From the NCBI RefSeq assembly GCF_020882245.1, contig NW_026869996.1, positions 12,500,691 to 12,564,690 on the forward strand: a stretch of DNA of 64,000 nt, read 5' to 3'. The position numbers were made by a program, and so were the translations under genes. The stretch is from Rhopalosiphum padi (lineage: Eukaryota; Arthropoda; Insecta; Hemiptera; Aphididae). Positions 9,025 to 18,685 of the stretch are shown piece by piece. Position 1 is the first letter of the stretch, and the number at the start of each line of letters is the position of its first letter. The notes under the pieces were generated by a model, which was given only the letters and a program-made list of their open reading frames with translations, did not search any database and was not told the DNA's origin.

Positions 9025-9717
9025 ATGGATTTGATTGTACAGAAAGATAAATTAGATATTTTAAATGTAGATGCTCAAATAATAAAGAAACCATCAAGAC
9101 ACGGACCATTATTACCTGATACTATACGTGCTATTATAGTTGGTCCTAGTGGTTCAGGTAAAACAAATATAATGTATAACCTAATCACGCATGAAAACGG
9201 ATTAAGATTTGAGAATATCTATTTATACTCTAAAACTTCTAATCAAGAAAAATATGTTTTACTAAAAAAAATAATAGATGATATAAAAGGTGCCAATTTT
9301 TTCATTTTTTCAAGTGCTGATAAAGTTATAAAACCAAACTTAACTAAGAAAAATTCTATCATAATTTTTGATGACGTGATTTGTGATCCACAATCTGTAA
9401 TTAGAGAATTCTTCTCAATGTGTAGACATTCAGGTGCTAGTTCTGTATTTTATTTAGCACAAACATATTCTAAAATACCAAAACAGTTAGTAAGAGATAA
9501 CTCAAACTTTTTAATAATACTTAAACAAGATGATACGAATTTACGCCATATATTCAATGACCATTCATCAGCAGATATGGATTTCTCTGAATTTCGGAAA
9601 ATTTCTCATCTATGTTGGAATCATAATGATTATGGATTTATGGTTATCGATAAAACACGTGAAATGAATGAAGGTAGATATAGATGTGGTTTCCATTCTT
9701 TCATTAAAATAAAATAA
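9025..9717 (+). CDS. Genome-packaging ATPase (A32/FtsK-HerA type)
   Basis: This 230-residue protein is the Polinton packaging ATPase. The Walker A motif is GPSGSGKT at residues 40-47 and Walker B is SIIIFDDV at about 111-118, with acidic residues 116-117. Downstream, the RHSGAS...YLAQTY block at about 134-147 holds the conserved Gln146 typical of A32-like ATPases of double jelly-roll viruses. The enzyme is expected to pump element DNA into preformed capsids using ATP. It starts a rightward gene group running through an unknown protein to the integrase. The motifs are intact and the length is normal for the family. Confidence 0.93.
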   Translation: MDLIVQKDKLDILNVDAQIIKKPSRHGPLLPDTIRAIIVGPSGSGKTNIMYNLITHENGLRFENIYLYSKTSNQEKYVLLKKIIDDIKGANFFIFSSADKVIKPNLTKKNSIIIFDDVICDPQSVIREFFSMCRHSGASSVFYLAQTYSKIPKQLVRDNSNFLIILKQDDTNLRHIFNDHSSADMDFSEFRKISHLCWNHNDYGFMVIDKTREMNEGRYRCGFHSFIKIK

Positions 9718-9805
9718 TAATATAAATACAGTTGTAATAGTATTAAAATCTGCATAGTATTATCTAAAGTCGGATGAAGCAGTTATATCAAGTTTATTAT
9801 TTGCA

Positions 9806-10825
9806 ATGAATAAAGACAAAGTTTTGTTAGAAAATTTGGTAACATCAAAAAAAAATATCAAACGTAAAATAATGGATATGAAGCGTGGTATTATAGATTC
9901 TGATAACTATTTTCGTGATACATTTAAACCTTTACTGGAACCATTGAGTACACTGTCAGAAAAAAACACTTCACATATTTCCGACACTATCAAAAAAGAA
10001 GAAACCGTGTACGCTAGTGATGAAGATAGCGATAGTGTACTGAATTCATCGTTTGACAATTTTTTAATTTCAAATCCTAAATCACAACGTTATGATAAAT
10101 CTTATGGTATGCATTACGATGCGGTTAATAATCAACTTAAAATATCAAATATGCCTGTTACTTTCGAACACGGTAAATTACACTTGCTCGATAATTACTA
10201 TCCTTGGACTAAAGGACTTTGGTCTTTATTATGTGAAAAAGTACCAAAAAATATGACTATGGAAGACATGGAATCATATTATAATATTTTAAAAATAACT
10301 AAAGTCTTTTTAAAAGCAGACGGGAAACCTAAAACTTCAGGATATTTCAAATGGATGAATGTTGTAAAACCTCTTTATGAACGAATGAAAATTGAAGAAA
10401 AACAATTAAACGAGGAAATATTAAAAATTAATAACGCAAAAATTAAAACTCCAAATTCCCGATTAAATTTAAAACAATTTGATAACTTTTTATCTAGTTC
10501 AAGCGCTAAACGAAGAAACGTTATTGATGATTCAAACATAAAAAATGCTTCATTTGATTTTTCTTCTCCTACGAATAGTTCTAAAATTACAGAACCTCCA
10601 ACAGGTCAGCTATTTAAATTTAGTTTATCGCCAACGACTAAGAAAGGTTCCGGTTTATATAAAGATGTAATACCTCAAACACAATTAGTGTACTATGATG
10701 ATCCGAATGAATTAGTTACTAGATTAAATCTTATAACATCATCTCGAATTGCTGGTAATACTGGTGTAAATAATGAAATCATATCTATTTTAGAAGAATT
10801 ACGTGAAAGGAATATAATAGTATAA
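9806..10825 (+). CDS. Conserved Polinton protein of unknown function
   Basis: This 339-residue protein sits between ATPase and integrase. The N-terminal 60 residues are charged and probably helical. The central part (about 108-195) carries LDNYYPWTKGLWSLLCEK and a Lys-rich KPKTSGYFKWMNVVKPLYERM stretch. The C-terminus has a conserved-looking block LVYYDDPNELVTRLNLI and ends ILEELRERNII. I recognise this combination from hypothetical proteins encoded beside Polinton integrases in arthropods, but no biochemical role is known to me. Its stop codon overlaps the integrase start (TAATG at 10823-10827), which suggests coupled expression. The ORF is intact. Confidence 0.8.
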   Translation: MNKDKVLLENLVTSKKNIKRKIMDMKRGIIDSDNYFRDTFKPLLEPLSTLSEKNTSHISDTIKKEETVYASDEDSDSVLNSSFDNFLISNPKSQRYDKSYGMHYDAVNNQLKISNMPVTFEHGKLHLLDNYYPWTKGLWSLLCEKVPKNMTMEDMESYYNILKITKVFLKADGKPKTSGYFKWMNVVKPLYERMKIEEKQLNEEILKINNAKIKTPNSRLNLKQFDNFLSSSSAKRRNVIDDSNIKNASFDFSSPTNSSKITEPPTGQLFKFSLSPTTKKGSGLYKDVIPQTQLVYYDDPNELVTRLNLITSSRIAGNTGVNNEIISILEELRERNIIV

Positions 10826-11742
10826 TGTCTACATTAGAGTGTATAGCCAATGAGCTACATCGACCTGCAAGAAAAATATTTCCTAGACGTAGTGTAATAA
10901 CACGATTTAAGGATGACCTTTGGCAAGCTGATTTAATGGACATGCAATCTCATTCCAATCAAAATCTTGGTTTTAAATACATTTTAGTTGTTATAGATAC
11001 ATACACAAAATATGTATGGGTAGAATCATTGAAAAATAAAACAGGAAAAGAATGTACAAAAGGTATGTTTAATATATTAAAACAAGCTAATCCAAAATTA
11101 TTACAAACAGATAATGGTACAGAATTTTATAACAATCAATTTCAAGATTTAATGAAAAAATATAAAATTAAACATTACAGTTCGTATAGCGTTATCAAGT
11201 GTTCAATTGGTGAACGTGTTATACGAACACTTAAAAATAATATATATAAACATTTTACTGCAACAGGTACATGGAATTGGTATAATACAATAACAAAAAT
11301 TATTTATAATTATAATCATACAAAACATAGAACAATTAAGTGTACACCGTATGAAGCTCGAATGAATACAAGTAAAATTAAATCAAATGTACAAATAGAT
11401 AATAAAACATTTTATAAACCAAAACTTAAAATTAATGATAAAGTGAGAATATCAAAATACAAACATATATTTAGTAAAGGATATACACCGAATTGGACAA
11501 CGGAAATTTTTACAATAACAAAAGTTTTACATACAAACCCGATAACTTATCAACTAAAGGATGAATCAAATAATATAATTCTAGGAGGTTTTTATGAACA
11601 AGAAATTAAATTAACTGATTTCCCGAACACCTTTTTAATTGAGCGTATTATAAAAAAAGTTAAAGATAAAATGCTTGTTAAATGGATGGGTTTCGATTCA
11701 AGTCATAATTCGTGGATATCATCAGCAGATATTTTAAAATAA
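10825..11742 (+). CDS. Retrovirus-type integrase with C-terminal chromodomain
   Basis: This 305-residue DDE integrase would insert the element and make the 6-bp target duplication. The catalytic triad is visible: Asp37 in WQADLMDM, Asp96 in QTDNGTEF and Glu130 in SIGERVIRTLKNN, with the D-to-E spacing expected of the family. No HHCC zinc domain is evident in the 36 residues before the first Asp. Residues about 195-260 look like an SH3-like DNA-binding region. Residues about 269-305 (FLIERIIKK...LVKWMGF...NSWI) are a chromodomain that may steer integration to particular chromatin. It overlaps the previous gene by one base and is convergent with the polymerase gene, 47 bp away. Confidence 0.95.
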   Translation: MSTLECIANELHRPARKIFPRRSVITRFKDDLWQADLMDMQSHSNQNLGFKYILVVIDTYTKYVWVESLKNKTGKECTKGMFNILKQANPKLLQTDNGTEFYNNQFQDLMKKYKIKHYSSYSVIKCSIGERVIRTLKNNIYKHFTATGTWNWYNTITKIIYNYNHTKHRTIKCTPYEARMNTSKIKSNVQIDNKTFYKPKLKINDKVRISKYKHIFSKGYTPNWTTEIFTITKVLHTNPITYQLKDESNNIILGGFYEQEIKLTDFPNTFLIERIIKKVKDKMLVKWMGFDSSHNSWISSADILK

Positions 11743-11789
11743 AGATTTTTTTTAATGTATGTAATTTATTTTTTTATTTATTATTATTA

Positions 11790-14700
11790 TTATTTTTTAA
11801 TTTTGTAATGTCCATACGCTAGTGTCTTAATCCCATCATTCATTATATAACGTTTATCATCGTTAGCACTTAATACAAGTTTATTCATTGTTTTAGAATG
11901 GACGATATGTTTATTCGATTGAATAAAATTCATGTTTCTACATGTTTGTTTATCATCAACATTTTTATGGTTTATATATGCATTTAATATTTCTTTATAA
12001 TGTCTAAATTGCATATGTTTTTCAATTACATATTTTTTTACACCTTTAACTTTTTTTACCTCAATGTCGTCCACAGTTCTGTAAGCGTATAATTTCGGTC
12101 TTAATGAAACAAATTCTTTTAAAATTTTTCCACCCATTTCATCTTTGAAATAACCAGGCTGATTTTTATAAATTTCACTAAAACAATAATGATCGATAGG
12201 ATAATTTGATGTATCAAAAAACGGTGATAAATCATATCTTATATCATTAAAAAAATTGTGTGTTCGAATAGCATATACCATAGAATCTGTATCCGAGTAT
12301 AAAGAATTTATTTTGTTACCATATTTTTTTTTCATTACATTATAATGAAAATCATACATAAATGTTTTTGAAACATCTAAAATTGCGAATCCTACATAAA
12401 TTGCTTTATCAAATTTAATAGTTTCCTTATGTTGATGAATAGCCATAAGATTTTCAGAGTATATAGTTCTATCTTTAAAGTTAGTTTTCATCATTAATTT
12501 ACTTGCTTTTCTAGTTGATGAAACCAACTTTAAAGAAATTCTAGCACGCACATTTTCCATACATTTACCAAAAACACTATTAATTAATAACTTCCAAAAA
12601 TTTTTTTCAAAGTTGTTTTTAGCTTTTACTCTCATATTTGTACAGAGTTCAATATATGGGGCCATCCATTTACTTTGTGAAAATCGGATAGCTCGATGAA
12701 TTTTTTTTAATTTAAGTCCATTAGCAATTGCTTGTTTCAAATTTTTATAGTGTATAATATAATTTTTTTTCGGTGATAACGTAGTAATTAATTTTTTAAC
12801 TTTTGAATTTGGAGGACATTCGTTTAAAGGTAAAAATGGAAAATCGTTATGTTTTTTATGTAAATATTTAGGGTAATCAATATCGACTTCTAATATATAA
12901 CCAACTTTTGAATCGTTTGGAATTTTTGTAACATCTATATCCAAGTCATCAACCCATTCAAAATCTTTAAAAGGTAGTTCAGTTAACATCGACTTTCCAT
13001 ATAAATTCACGCAATCGAGATACGTTAACCATGTAATTGGTTTATTCGGATTATAGTTCAAACCTTTAATGTTTGGTATGTTCGCTTTAGCATATCTTTT
13101 AGTTGATTGAGTTATTCCACCTCGGATCGAATTTTCGAAATACAAAAGCATGTTAAAGTCTTTTAATCTTTCTAATTTAACCTTAGTATATTTAAGCATA
13201 CAATCAAAAGCAAATCCTGGAGCAGTCATATAATGAGCAGGATCTAGTTTAAGAGTAGATAAACATAAATCTCTAAAATTTTCAAATACATCCGTTAATA
13301 TACTTACATCAGTTTTCAAGTAAAGGTCGCTATATTCACCCAAAGTTTTTAAATCGAATACTCTCCATATTTTTTTAGCATGAGAATAATCATCATCATT
13401 AATTTCTTCATCTTTTAAAGAGTTATAAAATACAGATTTCGGAGGCAAACGAGTTTCATTTAATTTACTCCAACTATCAATATATTCATAAGGAAAAACC
13501 CCTTTTCGTGTGACTAAATCTAATTTTTTATTAGAAAATATTTTTAGAGTTTCTCTAAACCTTGATTTATCTTCAGACAAATTTTCTGCAAGTTCGCTTA
13601 ATGAGGAGGCCATAAAACGGAATGTGTCAACAAACTTTATACTAAATCTGGGAGCAATTTCTTTGCTAAAGGATATATATTTTTCTGATGAATTCGGAAT
13701 AACATGGATATCATTATTATCACAACCAAGTTCTCGAATTATAAAATGACTATCGTAGGATAAGTTATGAAAAAAAATTGGAACAAATGATGGATTAGTT
13801 ATTACAAAATTACATTTAAGACAAAGGCATTGTCTATATTTACCAGTAAAATGACAGTGATCTCTAACCTTTAATAAATTATTTTTTTTAAAAGATAATA
13901 AACATTTTTCACAAACCTCCGCTCTCTGAAATTGTTTTTCTTCCGTTTCAGTCAATGTAGTCATTGGTATATTAATTTCATATACATCATTTATCTTTTT
14001 TCCAATATCGATCATATTTTCCATAAACTTTTTTGCTGCATCTTTACCTCTATACATTATTATCTTTGTTGGAATTTTAAATTGATGCAATAGCTTTTCT
14101 GTTATACTGTCATAGTCAACTTTTACATAAAACGCATAACTCATAATTTCATGTAAATGAGTAATATGGGTTTTAGAAACCTTAGATTTTTTACTACTTT
14201 TATTCAACTCTATAGTCTGTTTAGGGTTTAAAATACATTCAAAGTCAGCATAAATAACAAACGGTATTCTATTGGTTTTTTTATAACTTTTAAAATATAT
14301 GAATTCATCATCTTTTCCTTCTTCAAACATTATTGGTCTTCCTAATTCATTCTTATCACACATTTGCTTATGTTTAATCAATCCTTCTTCACCCCAAAGT
14401 TTACTTTTACACGGTTTATTCCCGAAAATTGTAAAACATCTCTTACAAATAATTAACTTAGAACAATTTTTAGTTTTCTGACTTCTAATAAATCTTGAGA
14501 AATCTTTAATATAACAATAATGTAATGTTTTATCGTTATTGTATAAAAATAGATCAAAATGATTTTTTCTTTCTATTTTACTTATACATAAAGGAAAAAT
14601 ATTACTTTTATTATTTAAACTATAAATATTAACTGAAACATTGTTTAGACGTTCAAATTTTTTTATTTGTTTTATTGGTGTCGGAAAATCAATACATTTA

Positions 14701-15323
14701 AAATTTAATCCACTTTTTTTTTCTAGAATATTGAAATACGTTTGGTTAAATCGTGATTTATTCGAACGTTTATCATATTTGCTAAGTATAGAATATTTAA
14801 AACAATATTCATCTTTATTTCTAACATTTATAATGGCTTTTTTTTTTTTTATAAATATAGGTAAATCAATATATGAACTTCCTTTCAAAGGGTTTACTAA
14901 ATTAATTCTTAATTGTAACCCATCTATTGATACAAGTGACCAACCTGAACCTTTTGCAATAAATTCTGATTCCTCAGTTAATATTTTATTAAACATTCTG
15001 TTCAATAAAATAGTAAAATCAGATGAACTACATGCTAAAATGTTTGAAGTTTTAAAAGCCATATCCTGAATATCATGGGTTACTGGACGTTCGTAAACAG
15101 TGTCAACATGTATATTAAATTTTATCGATGTATTTAAACATGATTTTTTCAACTTAGAAATTAGCTTATCTGAAATATAACTAAAAAATGATTTATAGTC
15201 TGTATATTTCTTGCTGTTCTTGATGATGAAAGTTTTTGAACATTTTTTAAATCTCTCGATTTCAATCATTCCGGTTCCCGACGTATTCATACGCTGATAT
15301 TTTGTAATTACTTTTCTTTTCAT
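11790..15323 (-). CDS. Protein-primed family B DNA polymerase
   Basis: This 1177-residue protein is the Polinton replicative polymerase. Exonuclease motifs: ExoI YADFE (Asp360, Glu362), ExoII HNLSYD (Asn520, Asp524) and ExoIII YLKTD (Tyr668, Asp672). Polymerase motifs: A, LDCVNLYG (Asp770); B, KLLINSVFG (Lys911, Asn915; Phe918 where Tyr is usual); C, YSDTDS (Asp1011, Asp1013), followed by RPKLYAY (Lys1077). Cys/His clusters lie at about 293-322 and at 471-504. The second (CEKC...RDHCHFTGKYR...CLKC) resembles an endonuclease VII-type zinc site found in this polymerase group. The roughly 290-residue N-terminal part may hold the terminal-protein priming function. No frameshift is present, so it may be active. 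Copying is expected to start at the TIR ends. Confidence 0.96.
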   Translation of the reverse strand: MKRKVITKYQRMNTSGTGMIEIERFKKCSKTFIIKNSKKYTDYKSFFSYISDKLISKLKKSCLNTSIKFNIHVDTVYERPVTHDIQDMAFKTSNILACSSSDFTILLNRMFNKILTEESEFIAKGSGWSLVSIDGLQLRINLVNPLKGSSYIDLPIFIKKKKAIINVRNKDEYCFKYSILSKYDKRSNKSRFNQTYFNILEKKSGLNFKCIDFPTPIKQIKKFERLNNVSVNIYSLNNKSNIFPLCISKIERKNHFDLFLYNNDKTLHYCYIKDFSRFIRSQKTKNCSKLIICKRCFTIFGNKPCKSKLWGEEGLIKHKQMCDKNELGRPIMFEEGKDDEFIYFKSYKKTNRIPFVIYADFECILNPKQTIELNKSSKKSKVSKTHITHLHEIMSYAFYVKVDYDSITEKLLHQFKIPTKIIMYRGKDAAKKFMENMIDIGKKINDVYEINIPMTTLTETEEKQFQRAEVCEKCLLSFKKNNLLKVRDHCHFTGKYRQCLCLKCNFVITNPSFVPIFFHNLSYDSHFIIRELGCDNNDIHVIPNSSEKYISFSKEIAPRFSIKFVDTFRFMASSLSELAENLSEDKSRFRETLKIFSNKKLDLVTRKGVFPYEYIDSWSKLNETRLPPKSVFYNSLKDEEINDDDYSHAKKIWRVFDLKTLGEYSDLYLKTDVSILTDVFENFRDLCLSTLKLDPAHYMTAPGFAFDCMLKYTKVKLERLKDFNMLLYFENSIRGGITQSTKRYAKANIPNIKGLNYNPNKPITWLTYLDCVNLYGKSMLTELPFKDFEWVDDLDIDVTKIPNDSKVGYILEVDIDYPKYLHKKHNDFPFLPLNECPPNSKVKKLITTLSPKKNYIIHYKNLKQAIANGLKLKKIHRAIRFSQSKWMAPYIELCTNMRVKAKNNFEKNFWKLLINSVFGKCMENVRARISLKLVSSTRKASKLMMKTNFKDRTIYSENLMAIHQHKETIKFDKAIYVGFAILDVSKTFMYDFHYNVMKKKYGNKINSLYSDTDSMVYAIRTHNFFNDIRYDLSPFFDTSNYPIDHYCFSEIYKNQPGYFKDEMGGKILKEFVSLRPKLYAYRTVDDIEVKKVKGVKKYVIEKHMQFRHYKEILNAYINHKNVDDKQTCRNMNFIQSNKHIVHSKTMNKLVLSANDDKRYIMNDGIKTLAYGHYKIKK

Positions 15324-15448
15324 AGTAAGGCTATAATAAAAAAAACATTTTTTTTTCTCTTTAAATATATATAAATATTTTATTTTTATTAAATAAAAAA
15401 AATCATTGAGTAAAATAAATAATATCTAATGTTTCAAGTAATATAAAT

Positions 15449-15844
15449 TTAATTAATAAAATCAATAGGTTCTGTTAGTGCTTTCATGTCGCGTAATAAT
15501 ACATAAAATTTATTGCATAGGTTATGAGTTGAATTATCTCTTTCAAAACTTGTATACGAATAAAGGGCATAATAATTTTTCACAAGCTGTTGTGTTTCCT
15601 TTAATTTTTTTATTCTTTCTTTTAAATTTTTTTCTTTTTCTGTGTCAAATGAGTATGTTTTTGCTAAAAATTTTTCATGTTTTAACATTTTAATGTCTCT
15701 TTTAATTAAAGTTAGCGCAGTTTTTCTTTCTCTCTGATCTAGTATTTCTTGTTTTTCGTTGTTATCCATTTCATTTTTTAGTCTTTTGATTTCGTTTTTG
15801 ATATGATCAAATAATGGATGTGCATAATCCATTTCTAAATCCAT
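15449..15844 (-). CDS. Small coiled-coil protein, unknown
   Basis: This 131-residue protein is rich in Lys and Glu. Long helical stretches (about residues 10-90) with heptad-like Leu/Ile spacing predict a coiled coil, for example in IKKLKETQQLVKNYYALYSY. No catalytic motif, signal peptide or membrane helix is seen. It lies 125 bp upstream of the polymerase gene on the same strand, so it may be transcribed with it. I do not recognise the family. The composition is unlike random AT-rich DNA of this region, which supports real coding. Confidence 0.65.
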   Translation of the reverse strand: MDLEMDYAHPLFDHIKNEIKRLKNEMDNNEKQEILDQRERKTALTLIKRDIKMLKHEKFLAKTYSFDTEKEKNLKERIKKLKETQQLVKNYYALYSYTSFERDNSTHNLCNKFYVLLRDMKALTEPIDFIN

Positions 15845-15969
15845 TTTTTCTATAAAAAATATTTTTTTGTATTATATATTTTATCTAAAAAAATATGAAA
15901 AATTTTTTTTAAATATATTTTACCAAACCAACTATTGACTCGAATAAAACTTAGTTTTTAAAAATAGTT

Positions 15970-16155
15970 TCATATGTTATTCCACACCGTTGTAGCCACC
16001 GAATTATCGGATTCGGGTCGGTTATAAATGTTAACGAATCGTCTAAGCGACACACAAAACGAGTGTAATGTGGAACTATAAAAGTCACTGGAGCTTTGCC
16101 ATCTGTACGCTAGATTCATTGATTCATACAACCGACCACATCTACAGAAGGTCAT
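15970..16155 (-). CDS. Possible small ORF, unknown
   Basis: This is a 61-codon ORF on the same strand as its neighbours. Its DNA is clearly less AT-rich than the flanks, and the product has a mixed, non-repetitive composition with four Cys and several Trp, Arg and Ser. I recognise no domain. Against it: it is short, and the GC shift could instead mark a conserved non-coding element. The 15845-16636 stretch otherwise holds nothing I can name; the plus-strand ORF at 16180-16452 is hydrophobic and Ile/Phe-rich in the way AT-rich noise is. Confidence 0.35.
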   Translation of the reverse strand: MTFCRCGRLYESMNLAYRWQSSSDFYSSTLHSFCVSLRRFVNIYNRPESDNSVATTVWNNI

Positions 16156-16636
16156 TTTCTATGAAAATTTTACGAATATATGAACTATTTACAAAAACAA
16201 TACTTGTCTTATTTCATATCAATAGTTGACGAGTTAAGATTGAAAATTAATGTTAACCAAATGTATTACATGCTATTTATTATAAATGGACAGTATTTTT
16301 TGAAAAACATAATTATAATATTTAATATTTATTTTATTGTTGATACAAATAGTACTCATTATTCTGTGATTAACTTAAATTTCCGCTTTTCAAAAAAACT
16401 TTTTATCTTCATCTTTATAATTATTTATATTAAAACAGTTTCATATCATTAGCAATGTTTATTTTCTATTTAGGTTCAGTGTATACCTAATATTCTTTAT
16501 TTTTTTGTTAAAGTAAAAAAAATAATTCAGAATGTTGATATATTTATTTTTTTATTTTATAAAAATAACAATTAATAATAGTTTAATCAATAATAACATT
16601 AAAATAAAACTAAATTAAATATGGTTAATTGAATAA

Positions 16637-16813
16637 CTAGTGATTTGAAATCGGACGATTATAATTTAATATAGAAACAAATTCGCAATTACCATTTTTT
16701 AGATCGTCTAGTTGATCATACAAATTTGATAAATTTTTGCGTATGCGTCTATCGCATTGTAAACCAATATAATTAGTATAATTGTACTCGCTTAAAAATG
16801 TTATTTTTTTCAT
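16637..16813 (-). CDS. Small ORF of 58 codons, unknown
   Basis: The ORF opens MKKITFLSEYNYTNYIGL and closes NYNRPISNH before a TAG at 16637-16639. It has balanced composition, including a Cys-Asp-Arg-Arg stretch and a short helical LSNLYDQLDDL segment. It ends up only 21 bp downstream of the next ORF (16835-17002), on the same strand, matching the compact spacing of other Polinton genes. No domain is recognised. It could be a small virion or regulatory protein, or chance. Confidence 0.5.
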   Translation of the reverse strand: MKKITFLSEYNYTNYIGLQCDRRIRKNLSNLYDQLDDLKNGNCEFVSILNYNRPISNH

Positions 16814-16834
16814 CTCTTAAATTTATTATTTCTA

Positions 16835-17002
16835 CTAGGTTCGGTATTTTTTTTTTTTATATGCCTGACGAATATTTTTATTTATTATTCTAATCTTTTC
16901 TTTTTTAATTTCTTCCTCTCTATTTGAAAATTCATCATTTTGCTGTCTTTGATTTAATTTTTCCTCGATTAATGTGTTGACATATTTGATTTGAGATTCC
17001 AT
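16835..17002 (-). CDS. Small charged helical protein of 55 codons, unknown
   Basis: The product opens MESQIKYVNTLIEEKLNQRQ. It continues as a highly charged Glu/Lys/Arg helix with a Lys-rich end (AYKKKKYRT) before TAG at 16835-16837. Such an amphipathic charged peptide suggests a coiled coil or a nucleic-acid-binding tail. It forms a leftward string with the ORFs at 16637 and 15449. There is no family assignment; low-complexity charge makes similarity searches weak. Confidence 0.5.
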   Translation of the reverse strand: MESQIKYVNTLIEEKLNQRQQNDEFSNREEEIKKEKIRIINKNIRQAYKKKKYRT

Positions 17003-17736
17003 TGTATTATTCTTTAATTTATAAGTATTTATATTATATATTTTTTTTATTGTTAAGTATAGATTAGGACTATTACTAGTAATAAAAATGGTTAAAAAAA
17101 AAATGTTTAATTTATTTCATTAATAGACAATATTTAAATAAAATAGACCGATAGAAAAAATTTTAAAAAAATAAAAAAAACTTGTATTAGATCATTTTTA
17201 ATATTCTTTTAATGGTTATAATATTATCGATATTTCTTTTATCCTTAATAATAATAATAAAAAAACCAAGTTCATATCACAGTTTAAGAACGAAAATATT
17301 GAATTTTATCATATTATTATCGTTTATTTTGTTTTAAATAAAATGTTACCTGACGTATAATATAGGCTACATTACTGTAGCGTTATTATGATAAAAGTTG
17401 GTATTATATTCAACTATTTATTTAAAAAAAAAATTTTAGATTCATTATAAATAATTTTATATAATACAATAAAAACTGAAATAATAACAATAAGTACTTA
17501 CATTTAAATTTCTGTAGATGTTTGAAAAAAAAATGTTGGTGTTCTGCGTATACTTGTGTTCACAATAAAACTGAATGTTTTTAAAAAAATGTTTCCTTAT
17601 TATATAGTACTCAATTTTCCATCTCTTTAAAAATCTTATAATCAATTGTGTTAATAGAAAGTATACTATTTTTTTTATGATATTCATATTATGTTTACAG
17701 AGTCGGAGGTTATATTTTAATACGATATCCGCATTT
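17003..17736. other. Non-coding AT-rich stretch, nothing firm
   Basis: This is a very AT-rich stretch with long A and T runs. The minus-strand ORF at 17457-17687 is Ile/Tyr/Phe/Lys-rich, typical of chance ORFs in such DNA, and I do not call it. No promoter or RNA gene stands out. Confidence 0.5.
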
Positions 17737-18621
17737 CTGTAATTAAGAACCTGTTATTATTGCTAAATGCTAAAATATATTAAATAGGTAAAAAAAAACT
17801 CTGGGTTTAAAGATTATATCATATAACGATAGTGACGAGGTCGTAGTCGTATAATGAACTTTAAATAAAAACATTAACGAACACGTTTCGAAAAATACTG
17901 TCAATTCTCAGAACTATGATTAATTTGAGATATTTGTACATTATATACTAAAAAATATGAAATCTGTATATCTGTAAATAAGAATAGTTATTATTGCTAA
18001 ATGCCAAAATATATTAAATAGATAAAAACATCCTGGGTTTGAAGATTATAGTAATGATGTCGTGGTCGTGTAATGAACTTTATAAAAAAACCGGTTATTA
18101 TTGTTAAATATATTAAATAGGTAAAAAACTCTAGGTTTAAAGATTATATAGTGACGAGGTCGTAGTCGTATAATGAACTTTAAATAAAAACATTGACCAA
18201 CACGTTTCGAAAATACTGTCAATTCTCAGAACTATTATTAATTTGAAATATTTGTACATTATATACTAAAAAAAAAAAAATGAAATCTGTATATCTGCAA
18301 ATAAGAACCTGTTATTATTGTTAAATGTCAAAATATAGTAAATAGGTAAAAAAACCCTGGGTTTAAAGATTATATAGTGGCGAGGTCGTAGTCGTATAAT
18401 GAACTTTAAATAAAAACAGTCGAACACGTTTCGAAAATACTGGCAATTCTCAGAACTATTATTAATTTGAGTTATTTACATATTATATATTAAACTATGA
18501 AATCTGCTTATCTGTAAATAAGAAAAGGTTATTATTGATTAATGTATTAAATAGGTAAAAAAAAAAAGAAATCTGGTTTTGAAGAATGTAATAACGAGGG
18601 TGAGGTCGTATAATGAACTCA
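17737..18621. repeat. Diverged ~220-bp tandem repeats upstream of a promoter
   Basis: Five copies begin at about 17737, 17972, 18091 (lacking its head), 18295 and 18512. The second copy is cut short at about 18090 and the last merges into the promoter. Each has GTTATTATTG, TATTAAATAGGTAAAAAA and a distinctive core reading GAGGTCGTAGTCGTATAATG (at 17837, 18156 and 18382; variants at about 18056 and 18602). Full copies also keep ACACGTTTCGAAAATACTG and CAATTCTCAGAACTATT. The cores are better conserved than the linkers, and the array ends about 30 bp before a TATA box. A cis-regulatory (enhancer-like) role for the downstream gene is likely but not proven; a replication function is the alternative. 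Confidence 0.8.
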
Positions 18622-18649
18622 GACTACTTGTGACCGGGGAGAGAACACA

Positions 18650-18685
18650 TATATAAGGAAGCCTTTTGATATAACTTTTTCAGTC
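18650..18685 (+). promoter_or_regulatory. TATA box and arthropod initiator
   Basis: TATATAAGG at 18650-18658 is followed by TCAGTC at 18680-18685. Taking the A at 18682 as +1 puts the TATAA core at -30, the canonical spacing, and TCAGT is the arthropod initiator consensus. The predicted 5' leader (18682-18795) contains a 5-codon upstream ORF (18712-18729) before the main ATG at 18796. This is the clearest RNA polymerase II core promoter in the window. Confidence 0.8.

Noticed and set aside
13510..15069. Plus-strand ORFs at 13510-13749, 14299-14481 and 14641-15069
   Set aside because: They are antisense shadows of the polymerase gene, which shows all family B motifs on the other strand.
16180..16452. 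90-codon plus-strand ORF, hydrophobic, membrane-like
   Set aside because: Ile/Phe/Tyr/Asn-rich composition is what random AT-rich DNA gives. It opposes the strand of the neighbouring small ORFs and has no motif.
17457..17687. 76-codon minus-strand ORF
   Set aside because: Same low-complexity AT-driven composition, in an otherwise non-coding stretch.
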